A stretch of DNA of 64,000 bases from Dioscorea cayenensis subsp. rotundata (taxonomy: Eukaryota; Streptophyta; Magnoliopsida; Dioscoreales; Dioscoreaceae). The DNA is taken from NCBI RefSeq assembly GCF_009730915.1, contig NC_052494.1:310001-374000 (forward strand), in the 5' to 3' direction. The notes under the pieces are model-generated. The model had not been told where the DNA came from. It did not search any database and worked only from the letters and a program-made list of their open reading frames with translations. The position numbers were made by a program, and so were the translations under genes. Of this stretch, positions 36,801 to 51,800 are shown piece by piece (positions within the stretch are counted from its first letter, which is position 1; every line of letters begins with the position of its first letter).

Positions 36801-39800
36801 AAAAATTTGTGCAAAAAAGACAACCACAATTTTATACCAGGGTAATTCCAGCTTGAAAGAGTAGATAACCTAATACTGCCTATGTAACAAACAAAATCAC
36901 AAACGCATCCACATTTACAGCAAACTAAAAAAAAAATCAACTTAATATTTGATCAAAAACTACATGGTAAAGAAGATAGTGTCTTATCTAAATTAGCTTG
37001 GCAGACCTTGTAAGGCACAACATACATAAACATAAATATATATATATATATATATATACCTAACAAAGGCAGACTTTGAGAGCTAGCTTAGATAGATGCA
37101 GTCTTATTTGGCAAGTCAGCCACCGGATAAGGAAATGGAATTGTCTTTGCCTCTCTGGAGATAAAATATCACCTGCCCTAATAAGTAGTCTTCATAGAAA
37201 CCAAACCTCACTATGCACAGATAAAGCTACCCTTAACTCCACCATTAGAATGGTTCCTAATAGAGTCCCACCAAATATGAGGTTAATGCAAAAGATTTAC
37301 AGATTATAATTGAGAACTCAATTGTGTTATATCACTAAATACCCACAAGAGATGGCATATTTGATATAGAGTACCACATAAAGTACTGCTTGTGTCTCAA
37401 AATTCAGAAACTAGCGATTAGAAGAGACACAAAGAAACTACTTATGTCCTGCAAAGGCCCACTATCTTTAATTGAAATAAAGTTTGTGAAAGCTCTATGC
37501 CACATGTCAATTGTTAGATCAAAAGGCATAAAGCTTCTCGTGAAATTTATATAAATTTTGATGATTCAGTCATTTTAGCAGCCTTCTTGCGTAGAATTTG
37601 ACCTTGAAGCAATGGCGGACAACAATGCTAGACTAAAAGACCATTTTGGATGCACTTAACCATCCTCTACCTCGAGAATGGAATAAATACTTATGTTTCT
37701 TTATGATACTTAGCAGTCAGTACCATGAAAGCTATTAAAACATGAAAAGCAGGCAAGAATGAAAGAATATGGTAATTGCAGCGGGTGAAGCAAATTAGAG
37801 ATACTAGTTTTGAGGATTACTTATGTTCGCATATGCTCTGGAAAGTGACCATAATACCACATTTACTTTATGTTATTCTTATCACTATTATTAGAATCGT
37901 ACGATTCGTGATCCGAATCATGCTATTCAAGCCCATTCTTACATATAACGATATGAATCTTATATATGAATCGGAAATATCATCGAATCGTTACCAGATC
38001 AAACGGATCATTAGTGAATCGTAGGAATCGAAGTGAATTTAACAACTATAATTCAATGATATATATTGTCTATGGATGTTATAACAACCTGCTTCATTGA
38101 AAGCTAACAACAAAAGTTAGAGCTCAAAGGAAACAATGTTACAGTCTTAATAATCTCCTACTGTTTGAAGATTAGAGTGTTATACTCACCAAAGGATAAA
38201 TTTACATCTTACCCAAGAACAGGCTACAATCTAAAGGTTTAGATAGGTTTCTCAAAATTTTCAAGCCTAAACATTTAGACCAATGGAGTGTGTGTGCGCG
38301 TGCACGCGCATACATGAAAGCTTGATAATGAAAAATGAAAACAACGAAGAGAATCCTACTATATATACAAATAAGAAGAACATTACAAAAGGATAATAGA
38401 AGGCAATTATTAGTTCTTTAATATATTCTTGTAACAACAATGCTTTTTACAAACATGTCAACTAGATATCATGATTACAATGAATTATTCACAGTCAGCA
38501 AAAATTTCAGCCATTTTTGTACTTACTTGATAATGCTAATAATTTCCAATTAAGAACACACAGAAGGATGCAAAACTTAAAAATGTGTGCTCACTTAGTG
38601 TATATATATATGACCCTCTAGACAAATCAAATGAAAGAAACCAACAAGGTCTGGTTTAAGTTACCAAGAGTTAAAGACATCAAAGCCCTTTTCGAGCCCC
38701 CTGACAACTTTAAAGCATCAAATGATGCCATACAGTCATCAATTGTATCCCCAGTTCTCAGCATAACAGACGCAGCTTCAGCCTCATCCTCTTGAGGCCT
38801 CCGGAAGCGTAATTCGGTAGGAAATCCACTTTCATTGTGAATCCTTAACAAAGGAGTAACAACTAGTGATAGACCTTCCTGAAAATTACGCCAAAAAAAA
38901 AATGAATGAAAAAAAAAGTACTATATAACTAGTAGAAGCCTATCAAAACTACAGGCACAGTGACAGAGACCTCAGTATTTTTGGAAACCTCAAGCACAAT
39001 AAATGGCCCAGGGAATTTTCCTGCATCTGTTCAACAAATATCAGAACTATGAGGAGAAGAAGAAAGCTAAAAATATAAAAATAAATAAATAAATAAAATA
39101 TTTTTGTAAAGAGCAAAATCACCAAAACTAGATACCATCATATGTGCTTCAAATAAAAGTAACAAAGTTACCCCTTTGGTTGTGTTTCTCCAAAAATAAT
39201 CTGGAGAATAAAGACATAACTAAATAAAATAGTTTGATTCAAAATTGGATCAGTTACCATGATGAGATAAAATTCTTGTCCGCCATGCCAAAAAGGCAGG
39301 TTTGGAAAGTGACAGAGTAATAGGACTAGTAGTAAAAGCATTGTCTCCAACAAGAGAAACTGACACCAAGTTTTGACTTTCAGAAAGCTGACCACTCGAC
39401 GCTATGTAACTTGGGGACATGCAAAAGCAAAGAGTAAACATTTTCAATATTAACAGAAATCAGTAAAATAAAAAATTGTAGCAACAATGCATCTACAGAA
39501 GAGTAATTCCTCTTATAAGTAAGATGATTATGCATATGAAGGAAGAAGCTTTCATAGTATGAAACACATCCAAATCTGGTACTCCACTTCTTACCATAAT
39601 TTAAAAAAAAAAAAAACACAGATTGTAGAAAAGCTTCAAGATAAAAGAATCCATCCACATCCTTCTAAGAACTATTAGCATTGATGTAGCATAAGTTTGT
39701 ATCCAAAACTGCTCTCAGGGCTTAAGTATTTCACATGATGATCGAATTCCTAACAAAGTAGGAGTGAACAGAGTTTAAATCTTTAGTGAACATGATTGAT

Positions 39801-42800
39801 GAGTGACTCAAATTCTCAGAACATCAACTCTCAAAACTCTCCACAATATGTTAAGTAAGATGGCATTATATATGCAAATGCACCAACTCTCTCTCTCTCT
39901 CTCAATCACTAATATGCAAGTGAATCATCCGGTATGAACTTCAATCTCTCTCTTTCTCTCTCTAACAACCACTAATATGCAATTGAATCATCCGGTATGA
40001 ACTTCAATCACAACTGATGAAATTAGTTTTACCACAAATTACACAATACTAAAAGAACAGAAAAACTTATGAAAATTGAACACCTTGGATTCCAGCCATT
40101 TATTCTTTACCCATGTCATCTTGAGATGTATCTTTCATTGTATTTATCAGGAAGTTACTAATAACTCTAATATAATAATATGACACAAGGAAGCATGGGA
40201 TCATTCCAAAGCTTATAAGAGAAATATTTGATATAATCACTACCTTAACAATACCGAACTTGATTGTTTTCCAGGGATTATCGCTTCTTGATTATCAGCA
40301 AAATGGCAAATGAGTCTCAAAACTGACTGATTTTCTAGCTGCAACAGTTAACAATATGTCCATTGAATAACCAGAATAAATCAGCGTCATATCAAAAACA
40401 TGTATGATCTGAATTATCTCCGGGTAGAAATAGTTAGCAACATTCACCTAAAACAACAAAAATTCCATTTGCAAGGATGGTCATTAATTCAAAGAAACTC
40501 AGGATCAACAGCTTCAGCTGATTGAGAATTTACTGCTTTATTTATAATTGAGTATTTCAAACCTGCTAGTGAATGATAAAAGTCTACAGTATATTCATAA
40601 TTAGGAAAGACTGAAGACTCTGAACTAAAGGTAGATCATGCTTTATAAAAATTTAAAAAAAATTAAAAAAAAATAAATTTTTTGTTTTTTTTAAAAAAAA
40701 AAGACATCATTCAGGGGTGTTTTCCTGGATTGTAGTAAAATTGGGCAAACATGCAAATATATTCATGTTAGCAAAATCAACAACCTTACAGCAATTGCCA
40801 AAGATGATTGAGCTTCTTATTGCATATGGACCAGCTAGATTCAACTTCCCCGCAATATAAAGAAGTATATCAAGGGAAAGTGTTGTCAGATGTATCGCTA
40901 CCTGCCAAAACAATAACAAGGTTGCAATTAAGAAATTCATGATCTTAACAGGGCTGGCACCAACTATCATTGAATTAAATGTAAATTAAGGACCACGCCT
41001 TCTGACCTGCTTCATCCTAAAATAGAAATGAACAGGAACTTTTTGATGCAGAGACCTTTCAGGTGTAAATCTAGAATGGTATAGCAAACACATATGAATG
41101 GGAGAAATGAGTTCCCTCCTGCATGCTCAATTTATATTATGAGAAGTTAGATCCTATTCAACAACTCAACAAATTTAAGGAAGCTAGATCTTATTTGACA
41201 ACTTAACAAATTCCGTAAGAGTAATTTGAAAGAAATAGAAAAAACTAAATAAAGATAGTGTGTGCTCTGCAGTCTAGACACTGACCATAGATCTTTTTGT
41301 GCATCAAAATATTGGGTTGCAAAATTTAATAAGCTGATAATTCTGAACTTTGATGGCAACACCTGACCAATTACATTCATATCATTGATGCAGCTCTGAA
41401 GAAGTGGCATTTTGTGATTTTTGTCTGAAACTTCATGAAGAATGGTCAAACTAATACTGTCAATGGTAATATTTATATGTGGGGGATTGTTTTCCAGCAC
41501 TGACTCCTCCCCACTTCCAGAAAATGACCCTCCCTGAACATTGGTTTCAGAAGTTCTAGAAGAGAATTTGTTAGAAACATCCTGTTTCTCAATATCAATT
41601 GTTTGAGAAGTTCTCTTGATCACCTTTGCCTTTAGTGGGTTCCCAGGTTTCTTAACAAATTCTGGACGGCCATCAACAAAAGCGACGGCAGAATTATTCT
41701 TCTTGTTCACAAGGTACAAAGCATTCTTAACAGATATGCCATATGATTTCACAACATTATCATCCTCATAATTATCTGACATGTATGGATAGAATTGCCA
41801 CTGGGCCCAGCTCTTATCGTCACTGCTAGAGATTTCAACAAAGTCAGATCCTGGGCAGAAGTTCAGACGCAATGGTTCACCTTCATCATTCTTTGCATAC
41901 AATGATAACAAAGAAAATGATGAAGCCCTTGACCCCCATCTCTTATAGTAACTCACCTAGAAAAGAGACCAGTTCAATGTAGAAGATATGATTACAAATA
42001 CTCCACAATGACATAATATGAGATTGGAACATTAAATCAACATAAACAAGGAAAGGGCTTAAAAATTACAACAGAACTTCAGTGAGAAGTTAATCAAGAC
42101 CACAAATTTACTTGGAAGTTTCAGCATGGAAAAATGAAAATCAGTTCATGGATTTGACAAGTACAGGAATACTGTCCAAAAAAAGAAAGATACTGTTCTT
42201 AAATTCCCAATCCAAAGTAAGGATGGTACTGCTATAGATTTCAAACATCATAGGAAAAAATTTTCTAGAAGTAAAATCTTAGTAAATAATGATTGCATTT
42301 AAATCCCTAGTGATGTTTTGACTCCCCAACTAAGTTGGTGTTTTAGATAGCATCCGACCTTCCTCATGTGATATTTGATGCATTGCTAACCATTTCCAAT
42401 AGAAAAAAGCATTTTTATGTCAGATAGAAGGATATTTGGAAATAAATAGACAGACCACACACATGCACTCCAGCGCATGCTACGCACCATAACAACAACA
42501 AAAAAACCTAGCATTGCCCAATGCTATGGTATGCCCAAATATCCATGCTCGGTTTGGGAAATATATCAAACAGGTTAAAATACTAGGCACAATTATCTTA
42601 GAGAATACAAAATATCTAGTTAAGACAAAGACAACATAGTTTGAGAACTTAAAATGACAGTAAATGAATTGAAGCATAAAAATTAAGGCCTTTTTCCTTG
42701 AAGATAAGGGAGAAATAAGATGGGAACTAGATACTAGCATACCCTGAAGAGAGCCCGCTCTCCAACAAGAGAATAATGAAGTGTTCCAACCAAACGATAC

Positions 42801-45800
42801 TTTCTACCGACAGCTTCAACGGCAAAATACAAGTGTTGGTGAAGATCCTTGATCGTCACAATTGCTCCTAATAAACAATGTTGCCCAACTCAGCCCAATA
42901 TTTTTTTGAGAATATTAATGTGTTTGATGTGATAAAGGAGATCTTTAAGCATTGATACCATCAGGAACCACATAATCTGGGTTATTGATCTGGCCTTGAT
43001 TCCTAAAAGCAATGTTCTGTTTCTGTTTCTCATTTGCCATTCCACTGGATACCCCAGACAACAACACAGCCAGATCCAAAAGCATCTGAGGAAAATACAT
43101 ACTGAGTTAACCAACAGAAAAGGCTAACAAGATACCATTAAAATTACCAACAAGGGCATCATACTAATTGGATATGGATACTAAAATGAAAAACAAATAA
43201 AAACTATCAAGCTTGTGGATGGCAAGCAATTGATTCATGTCTACACTTGCAAACAAACAAAAAAATAAACAAACAACAACTACAACAAAAATCTACGATA
43301 TGAGCAGCAATTTGGTTTCAGCTTGACCGCGTAAAAGGAGCTGGCAACAGTTTACACTAAGCATTTTACTCAGCTTTTTACTAGAATAGATGGCACAGGT
43401 TTTCTTTGGATCATAGCAGTGGAATGTTTTCTAATGCAAAGTAAATCTAGGCCTCATTTTTGAAGATGAAAAATACAATTAAATGAAAGGAACACTGCAA
43501 AAGGACTGCCTAGGGGTAGGAAAAAGTCCGATTTCTAGCTCCTTATGAAAACAAATATGCAAAAGTATTACTGTCCAGCAAGAAATGAAACTGACTACAT
43601 AACCATCTTTATATCACGAACCAACATAGGCATGCATCTTTCACCTTCATCGAATGGGAAGACTACAAAAAATTTTGCGGTAAGCAGATTACAATCATGG
43701 TATGGTGGTTTGCCTATATTGATTGGCCATGCCTGAAGGTTACTGATCAACATATTTACTTGGAAACACAATAGAGACCAACTATCCATGCCAAGATATC
43801 TTTATGCAGATCAGGTCCCTTAGTGGATGATCTCATAACCAAATTAATTCATTTGGAGCGGTTATTAATCATAATACTTTGCCATATAAACCATTATGGC
43901 AGCTGCAGACAAATCCAAATTTATAATTAAGGAAATCCAAATTAAAGAAGTGATGATCAGCGAGAACCGATCCAGAACTTCTCCAAGTGGATCACATCAT
44001 TGACAACTAGATTAGCATGATAAACAGCCCCCCCAAAAAAAAAAAGACAGACCAGATGGCAACAAGCTGATAAATCACAAAAAATATGAAGGTTAAAATA
44101 TTACAATAGTCATTAATCAAGACCAGGCCTGTAAGAAGTGCAAAAAAAAAAGAGAACCAATTTTAGTTTGATCTATAATTATAGATGCAATAACTAAACT
44201 AACATGGCTTAAAGTGGACAAAATATTCAAGAAGAACTAAAGTTATAACCATTGCCAATGGCAGAAATGCCGCCAAGTTTCTCAGGGAGAAGTGAGAATA
44301 TAACTTAAATTTCCAGTCTGACTATCAGGCAGCAACCCATTAGCAGTTCCACCAGTCATGCATGATTTCTATTTGTTATCTCAGCCACAGATTAGATACT
44401 CGCGGCATTATTTCATCTCTCATCATGTGAATATTGTTATTTTTAATTTCTCAAACATAAAACCAAATGTGGAAGCATGGACAATAAAGAAAACCATATG
44501 CAAAAAGACAAAAAAATAAATACCAATTCCATATTATACAACTCAGATAAAAATAAGACTCCGAATGTTGGAAACAAGATAAGTTGCCATTATGCAAAGC
44601 ACATAATATAGATTGGCAAATGCTTCCAAAGTTCAGAACCACCAGCCATATTACTCGTCAGAACACAAATTTGGTTTTCTTGAATTAACTGGTAATGTTG
44701 TAATCAAAGAAATAAGTAAATTTAAATGTTGAATTAAAATAGAACATCATTGACCTGAATCTCAGATAATGTGATTGTCATGTCAAACCCAGACACAGAA
44801 CCTTTGCCTGCCCAATAGCTCGTTGCTGGAAGAAAGTCTTGTCTATCCCCAGAGTCCAGATTCTCAATTAAAGCAGAAGCAGCCAAATGTTTTAAGATAT
44901 AACTATGATTACCAGAATGAGAAGACTCAAAAACATCATCTTCTGTCAAAATTTCTCCCAGAGAAGTTGTAGCATGTTCGGAGTGAATTCCTCCAAGAGC
45001 AGGAGGCTCATCTCTGACAATTTGAGAAGGAAGAGTACAATTAACTGTAATTTGCAATAGAAAACCAACCAAAGAATGGGCATCGATTAATACCTTGCTC
45101 CATGTAACATATCACTATAAAGATACCCAGTGAAAATCGTCAAGCGATATAAGTCAAATAAGACTTTTCTCCCAAAGTTCATAAGGTTAAAAGTGGCGCC
45201 AACCTCTACAGAAGAAGTTTGAAACCCACCTACAACAGAAAATACAAATGACGATTAACATAACACATCATCAAGCAGGATGATAATTGCAACATAATAA
45301 TTAGAGATCATCATCACCAGATCCATCTTGAACTGCAAGAATAAAAGAAAATTGTGATATATCTACAGCAAGGTCCTCTAAGAAGTTCAATTTGGACTGA
45401 AGGAACCCTTTTTGTGATGTTGAATACAAAGGTGTTGTAGCATGCACCAAATCACAGTGGTCAGTAGGGCCACCAAGACTTTCTTGAAAGACAGGTTTTT
45501 CAGCTTGTCTAGATGATTTTTGAGGCACATTAAATATCCACTGTGAAAAAGTACTGATCAGCAGAGAGTAAGCTTCCAAGCACTCAACAAATGTAGTCAA
45601 TGCCAATGTTTCAAGAAATATATAGCCACCCTGTCCAACACAATTATTATACCTCAGAAAACAAGCATTTGAATACTTCTGTTTCATTAACAGATAAAGG
45701 AAGATTCATAAAGACCAGTACTACAGATTTCATCATCAGATTTTTAGAAAAGATACAGGCATAAAATAGCTACAATCAGCACCTGGATTTTGCAATTGAC

Positions 45801-48800
45801 TGTAGTATGTTCTTCACTGACACGGACAGAGAACTTTAGCTTCATGGCTCGATCCAATTTTGTTTGAAGGATTTTCATGGAGTATTCGACCATCAGCATG
45901 TCTCCAAGCCTGATGTCAACTAAAACTCCACAACCTGAATATAGCATAAGATTGTTTGCAGCAAGCAATTCAATTGTTTCCAGTTTGAGATTAGGGCGAT
46001 GAAATATGTGACTGGGTCCTTCATCCAAACGAGGCTCCTCCACTGTATACAATGTCCTAGGGCTGCAGAGGTCAGAACCATCTACTGAACTACAGGCATC
46101 TGAAGAAGGCATAACACTGCCTTGGGAGCCAGCATATAATGAAAATATAAAATGAGAAAGAGAAAATTCATAAAAATGGTTAAGGGATTGATAGATTGAT
46201 CCTTTAATGTGTGGTACATTAGTGTGGAATTCCTTCAGAATTTGATGCCTGAAAATGACTGACTGAACCCCAGACAAATCCATCACCATTCTCAAAAACT
46301 TTTCTTCCCAAGAAATTTTAATACAAGGTTTCTGAATAAAAACTCCAAGACCATAATCAGGAAGATCAAACATGTCTGTAATAGGCATGCTATGATTAAT
46401 CATGCCACTGCTAGAAGCTGCATCAGACGTCAGTTGAGTCCCAGTAACATGTCTTTGTGAGTCAATGAAAATGACATCTATTGACTCAAACTCAATAATG
46501 GTATCAACCTGAACCTGTGCAGTATTCTTACTGATCATTGTTTTCTCAAGACCCCTGGATTGAATTATTTTCTTTTTTTTTACTTTCTTGGAATAGCTAA
46601 TTAACTTGCCAAGAAAATCTTCAGCATACAAAATACCAAAATCATTGGAATCAATATGGAGACGCGATGCCAATGAAAGAAAGTTTTCAGCAACCTGAAA
46701 TAAGAAAGTTTGAAAATATAGGATTGATAAGCAATGAAATGAATAAATGAAGGAAAAATGTTATGCGCACTGCCCACTCAGCCCATTTTATATGTACGAA
46801 GGAATACCAAAAACAGGACATCAGTATAACCCCAGCCTGGAGGTTGAAGCGACCTAGACAGTGTGTCCAGACAACTTTACCAGGAGATGTGTAAAAATAC
46901 TTGTATAGATAGCAAGGGTCAAGAGTTTTACTGAAAAATAATATTTAGAATGTTAAGAACAGTAGTCATGAACCTCTTGTATCTGTAATCACCACCATAG
47001 CTCTGTTGATTTTCACATTCATATAAAGATCATCAATGTGGGATAACCTTTGATTTGGATCTACTGTTGTTAGGAATGCAAGCCATAGGCTCAATGTTTT
47101 TATACGAATGTTGCTTCACTTTTGTTTTGGTAAGAATTAGCCTATGCTACAAACGGAATCTGATTCCACCTTTTAGATAACTATATCTCTCTATTAATAA
47201 ATAAAAACTCAGAAGCCCAAATTTTCATTGTTAAGGTTCTGTAAGAAAGCATCAGGCCCTTATTCCAAGATTTTCTGCATAGTTGTGTTCTACTTTCTTC
47301 TTGATAATGTCACATATTGAAGATAAGCAGATTTCATAGGGCAGATTTTAATCCTCTTTGAATAGAACAGGAAACATCACCATAGGCTCTCCAGCTTACA
47401 CATACATGCCTATGTAATAAACAGCAAACCTTGCCCTCAAAAAGTGCATCAACACATAATTAACTCCAAGCAACAATTTAATCAGCACTCCATAACTTGT
47501 GTAGATAAATTCTAAGATCAGAGCATCTGCAGCCTATAAACACAGGTAAACTAATGGCTATACAACACTAGCACAATAAATGGAAACAAAATTTTAGCAT
47601 TATTCAGCAACATGAAAAAAAGGCATGTTGATTGATGTGTTACAATATTAAATTATTTGGAAAAACATGATAAAGTTTCCTAGCAGATAATTCAAGAATG
47701 TCTTTGATTAACATCCATGTTCAACTGTAGAAATAGGAAAAGTATGGCCCAATTGACTGAAAAGTCAAGTACTTTACCTTAATGAATTCCCATAAATAAT
47801 TTGTGCATATTAAAGCAGCAGCTCCAGTGGTTAGTCCACTGACAACCAATGATAGGACATTTTCTGTTGTGAATAATGAACAAATATAATCTCTGCAAAA
47901 AAATATGATTTATCAGTCAGCCACTTAAAGAAGAAACTTGGAGTCTTGGCATCATAAAATATGCATGCAAGAACATCCATACTTCTCAATACTAAAAGGA
48001 GAACCATGCAAGTTTCTGCACAGTAATGTCAAAATATCAAGTGAACCAATACAAGCACGTAACACTAACATTAACAAATGAAAAACGTTAAAAAGGTTCT
48101 CCTAGTGCATATCTTTTAGAATTAAATAGCAACAGTACTGGCATTGTAACCAAGACAGAAATGATCTGGTTGGCATGATGCACATAAACCATATTCTGAT
48201 ATCCTATACTTAAGTTAGTGGAATGGCACATTTTGGTGCCCAAAAATTCCATGTTTAAGAAAAGAAAGCTTAATTAAATATAATAGGTGGTAACAACTTG
48301 CACCAAATTTAATACACATGACCAGGTTGCTATCTATTCATTCCATCTAACCTTGTATTTGTCCTTTGACATCTTCAAAAGCTTAAAAGCCTTAAATAAT
48401 TCCAACATTAAAAAAATAAAAATCTAAATTGACAGAAAGCCATTTATAAAATTTTGAATTTATTCTAAGCTATATTTGACAAGTTTTGAATTCCCAACAT
48501 ACACCTTAACAAGGTCTTGGCTATTCAGTAGTACACCACAAAAAAGTTTGGATTCCAGAAATGTGCTTCTAAACTAACAAAATTTTATCAATTCAATTTT
48601 TAAATTCATGATTTCTTACAATACAACATACAAAGAGGTTAGGATTCAAATAATGAAAAACATGAATTCCTACCCAGTATGTTTGTTCCCTTTTTCCATA
48701 TATTGCATCCAAAAAAGTTACGAAGTTAAACAAGGCTACCATGAGATCTACGTTTCCCAAAGGGGGAAAGCGATATAAGGACCACATTTTCTGATCTTAA

Positions 48801-51800
48801 ACCAAACCTTAATTGAATACTAAGAGTGCAATTTTCGTAACATACACTGAAGAGTAATGCAATCAGTTGCCTAGCAGACTACCTTAAGCTCTGATGATAG
48901 CATTTCTTATGGTAGAAGACTACTGATTAGCACAAGGAGGCTTTCCAGGTATAGCATGCTTCAAGCAAGCAAGAAAGGACAATGTGAAATGAATTCACTA
49001 ATTGAGTCCCTGATGTCGCGAATCCCAATATAAAGATTCTTCCATGTACAATATGTTCTTAGAGCATATATGCAAGTAATCATATTCAAAGTAAAAGGAC
49101 TTCACAAAATAATAAAAGATGGCACACAAGGTGCAATGAATTCAAAGAATATTCAAGTGAAGTAAAAATATGATCCGAAGTAAGAAGAGTTATTATACAA
49201 CAGAACCTGCGCATTGATGAATGGGAAGTAATTGACATGGGTCCAACAGAGAGAGATTGTTGGTCTTGTTTTAAATCAGAAACAAAGGCAGTAATTTCAT
49301 ATAACTTTAGGCAGACATTAAGTGCAATACAGCCATGAGATACAAAACTTTCATCTCCATGTGCCTTTGGGGTTTCTACCAACTGAAGTTCTCTTAACCA
49401 AATAAAATCAGCCCCTGCTTCAGCCACACCTGATTTCCCCATCAACTTTGATAAAATGACTTTAGAAGTTGGCCATATAACAAAGTCAATATCCCCCACA
49501 TCAACTCCTACACAATAGCCACCATTCCCCTTATCAATGTTAACAACATGATCTACGGTAATAGGAAAATTTTCTCTTTGAGATGACATTCTAATACAAG
49601 TCCCTGCTATATGTGCCCCAACTTGAATGTTCTTATTAGGAATTATACCAAATATGGCCACTTTCATTCTGTTAGTGTAGAATTCTAATGAATCCTCCAA
49701 TCTGATTTCTGTCGTCATATCAGCATAGCTTGAAGAGGGTGAAAGGCTCCATATCCCAATCACATCAGTCCGATGAACAAAGTGCTGCACCTGCCTAAAC
49801 AGCAGAGTAGCATCGAAAACAAACCCATGATCCAATTCTAAATTCAATTTTCCAAGTACCAAACTACATTTCAAAAGTCCAATATCCCCCATGCTACAAC
49901 TTGAATCAACAAGAAAGCTTTTAATCTCACATAAAAAAAAGGGCTGCCTGACGTGCATAATACCACTCTCTTCATACTCCCCATGAATTTTCATCCAATT
50001 TGACCACAGGGACCTTAGGTTATTTTTCAAAATATAGATGCCATCGCTGGTATAATTAGAAGAATTCATAATATCTGATCTTCCAGGATGATGCATTGGA
50101 GCAGGATCACTCCACAATATGACCTTTTTTGTACTTTTAGCATTGGGAAGCTTTTTAGGAGATTGATTTCTCTGGTGCATCAGATCACTCCCTGTATGAG
50201 AAACAATTAATGAAGAGGAATGGCTAACTTTGAGTTCTTCAAAAGCTATGAACACTGATTTTCCAGCAGATCCAGATACACCAACTATGCACAAAAGGTT
50301 CACCAGAACACAAAATGAAGGAAAGATTTTATCGTCAGGCTTATAGCCAGTACCTGCTTTGTCATTTAGAATAGATTGGCCAGAAAATGCAGGACATAGA
50401 GTGATATTAAGTTTCCCAAGATTTAGACTGAAGGGGAGCTCCTCATCAACATCACCTGAAATACGAGGATGAAAAGGTGAGGATGCTCTGCTGGTTTTAC
50501 ACCACTTTCTTGAAAAACTCAGCATGTCGACAAAGCGACCAACAAACTGCATGACGGCTATGATAGCTTTCCAACAAAGTACAGCCAGAAGAAGAACTTT
50601 ATGTGAGAAAGTAGTAGTGGCCCTGGCATGTGATTCCATGTTCTTAGCGTGCAATTGCAACAAAGTCCTCTTACGTGCTATTCGACGTGCTCGTCCAACA
50701 GCATCAGCAGGCAGTCTCTTCTCTAGTTCACAAACTGCTCTCCACTGATGGTCAACAAGGTTCAATTTTTTTCTATCACTGAATGCACCAGCTAAATTTG
50801 ACTTAAACATCTTTCCAGCAGAGTAGCCAACCAATAATAGCAATGACTCATAAGCATGAACATAGCGAAGCTGGAGGATAACCGTTTCAACTGCCTTCTG
50901 CAAAGAAAACCTACCCAGAGTCAAACAGCCAGCTTTATGCAGTGCTATTCTCCACAGATCCTGGCCATTCCTAGTATCCTCTCTTTCATCTGGAGTTATT
51001 AGATTCAAGACTATCTGAATAATAAGAATGTCTATTAGAGAAAATTTGGAGTCTAAATGTTCAGCTTGAACAACATAGCCAGCAGGTTGAAGTTTATACA
51101 ACTTGATATTTGTAGTTAAACCCCCCAACGACGCCATACAAGTTGGATGGGCATTCTCCTTCAATCCTAGCTCCAAAGTATGACAATTAATCTCCATAGT
51201 GTTTTCCCTTTTGGCAAACGGTAGCAAGTGCATAAATCCTCTTAAAAGAGAGGCTTTCTCAGAAAAATGGGGTTCAACAGTAAATTTGTCAACCTTCAAA
51301 AAGCCCGCATGGGGATCAAAAAGCAGTAACTGCAAGTGTATATCTTCGAGAAGTACCTGACAGCTCCTTAGGAAAACCATGGACAACATTGTCATAAGCC
51401 CGTTTTCAGAAGACATCCCAAGTATCAACTTTTCGATCATTTCATGAAGAGATGCACCCTGAATTTCATGTGAAAACACAATTAAACCCTGACTAGTTGT
51501 CATGCACGTATTACATGATAAAAAGATACTTCATGCTTGCTATAACATCATCAGTAATTCACTTCTATACTTTGAAATTAGTTTATGAATCCAGATGAAA
51601 TTAACTTACTTTAATTTGAATTTTCTGTAAAACAAGGAACCTTCAGTCAACACAATGGAGCTCAAGAATTTACATGGAACTTCCATTGGAATGATAATTA
51701 TTAATAATTTCCGTGATATTTCTAAACTTAGTATACATTCTAGATTAAAAAATTAGAAGACAAAGTTCATGTTAGTACCTCAGGATCAATGGAAGCAATC

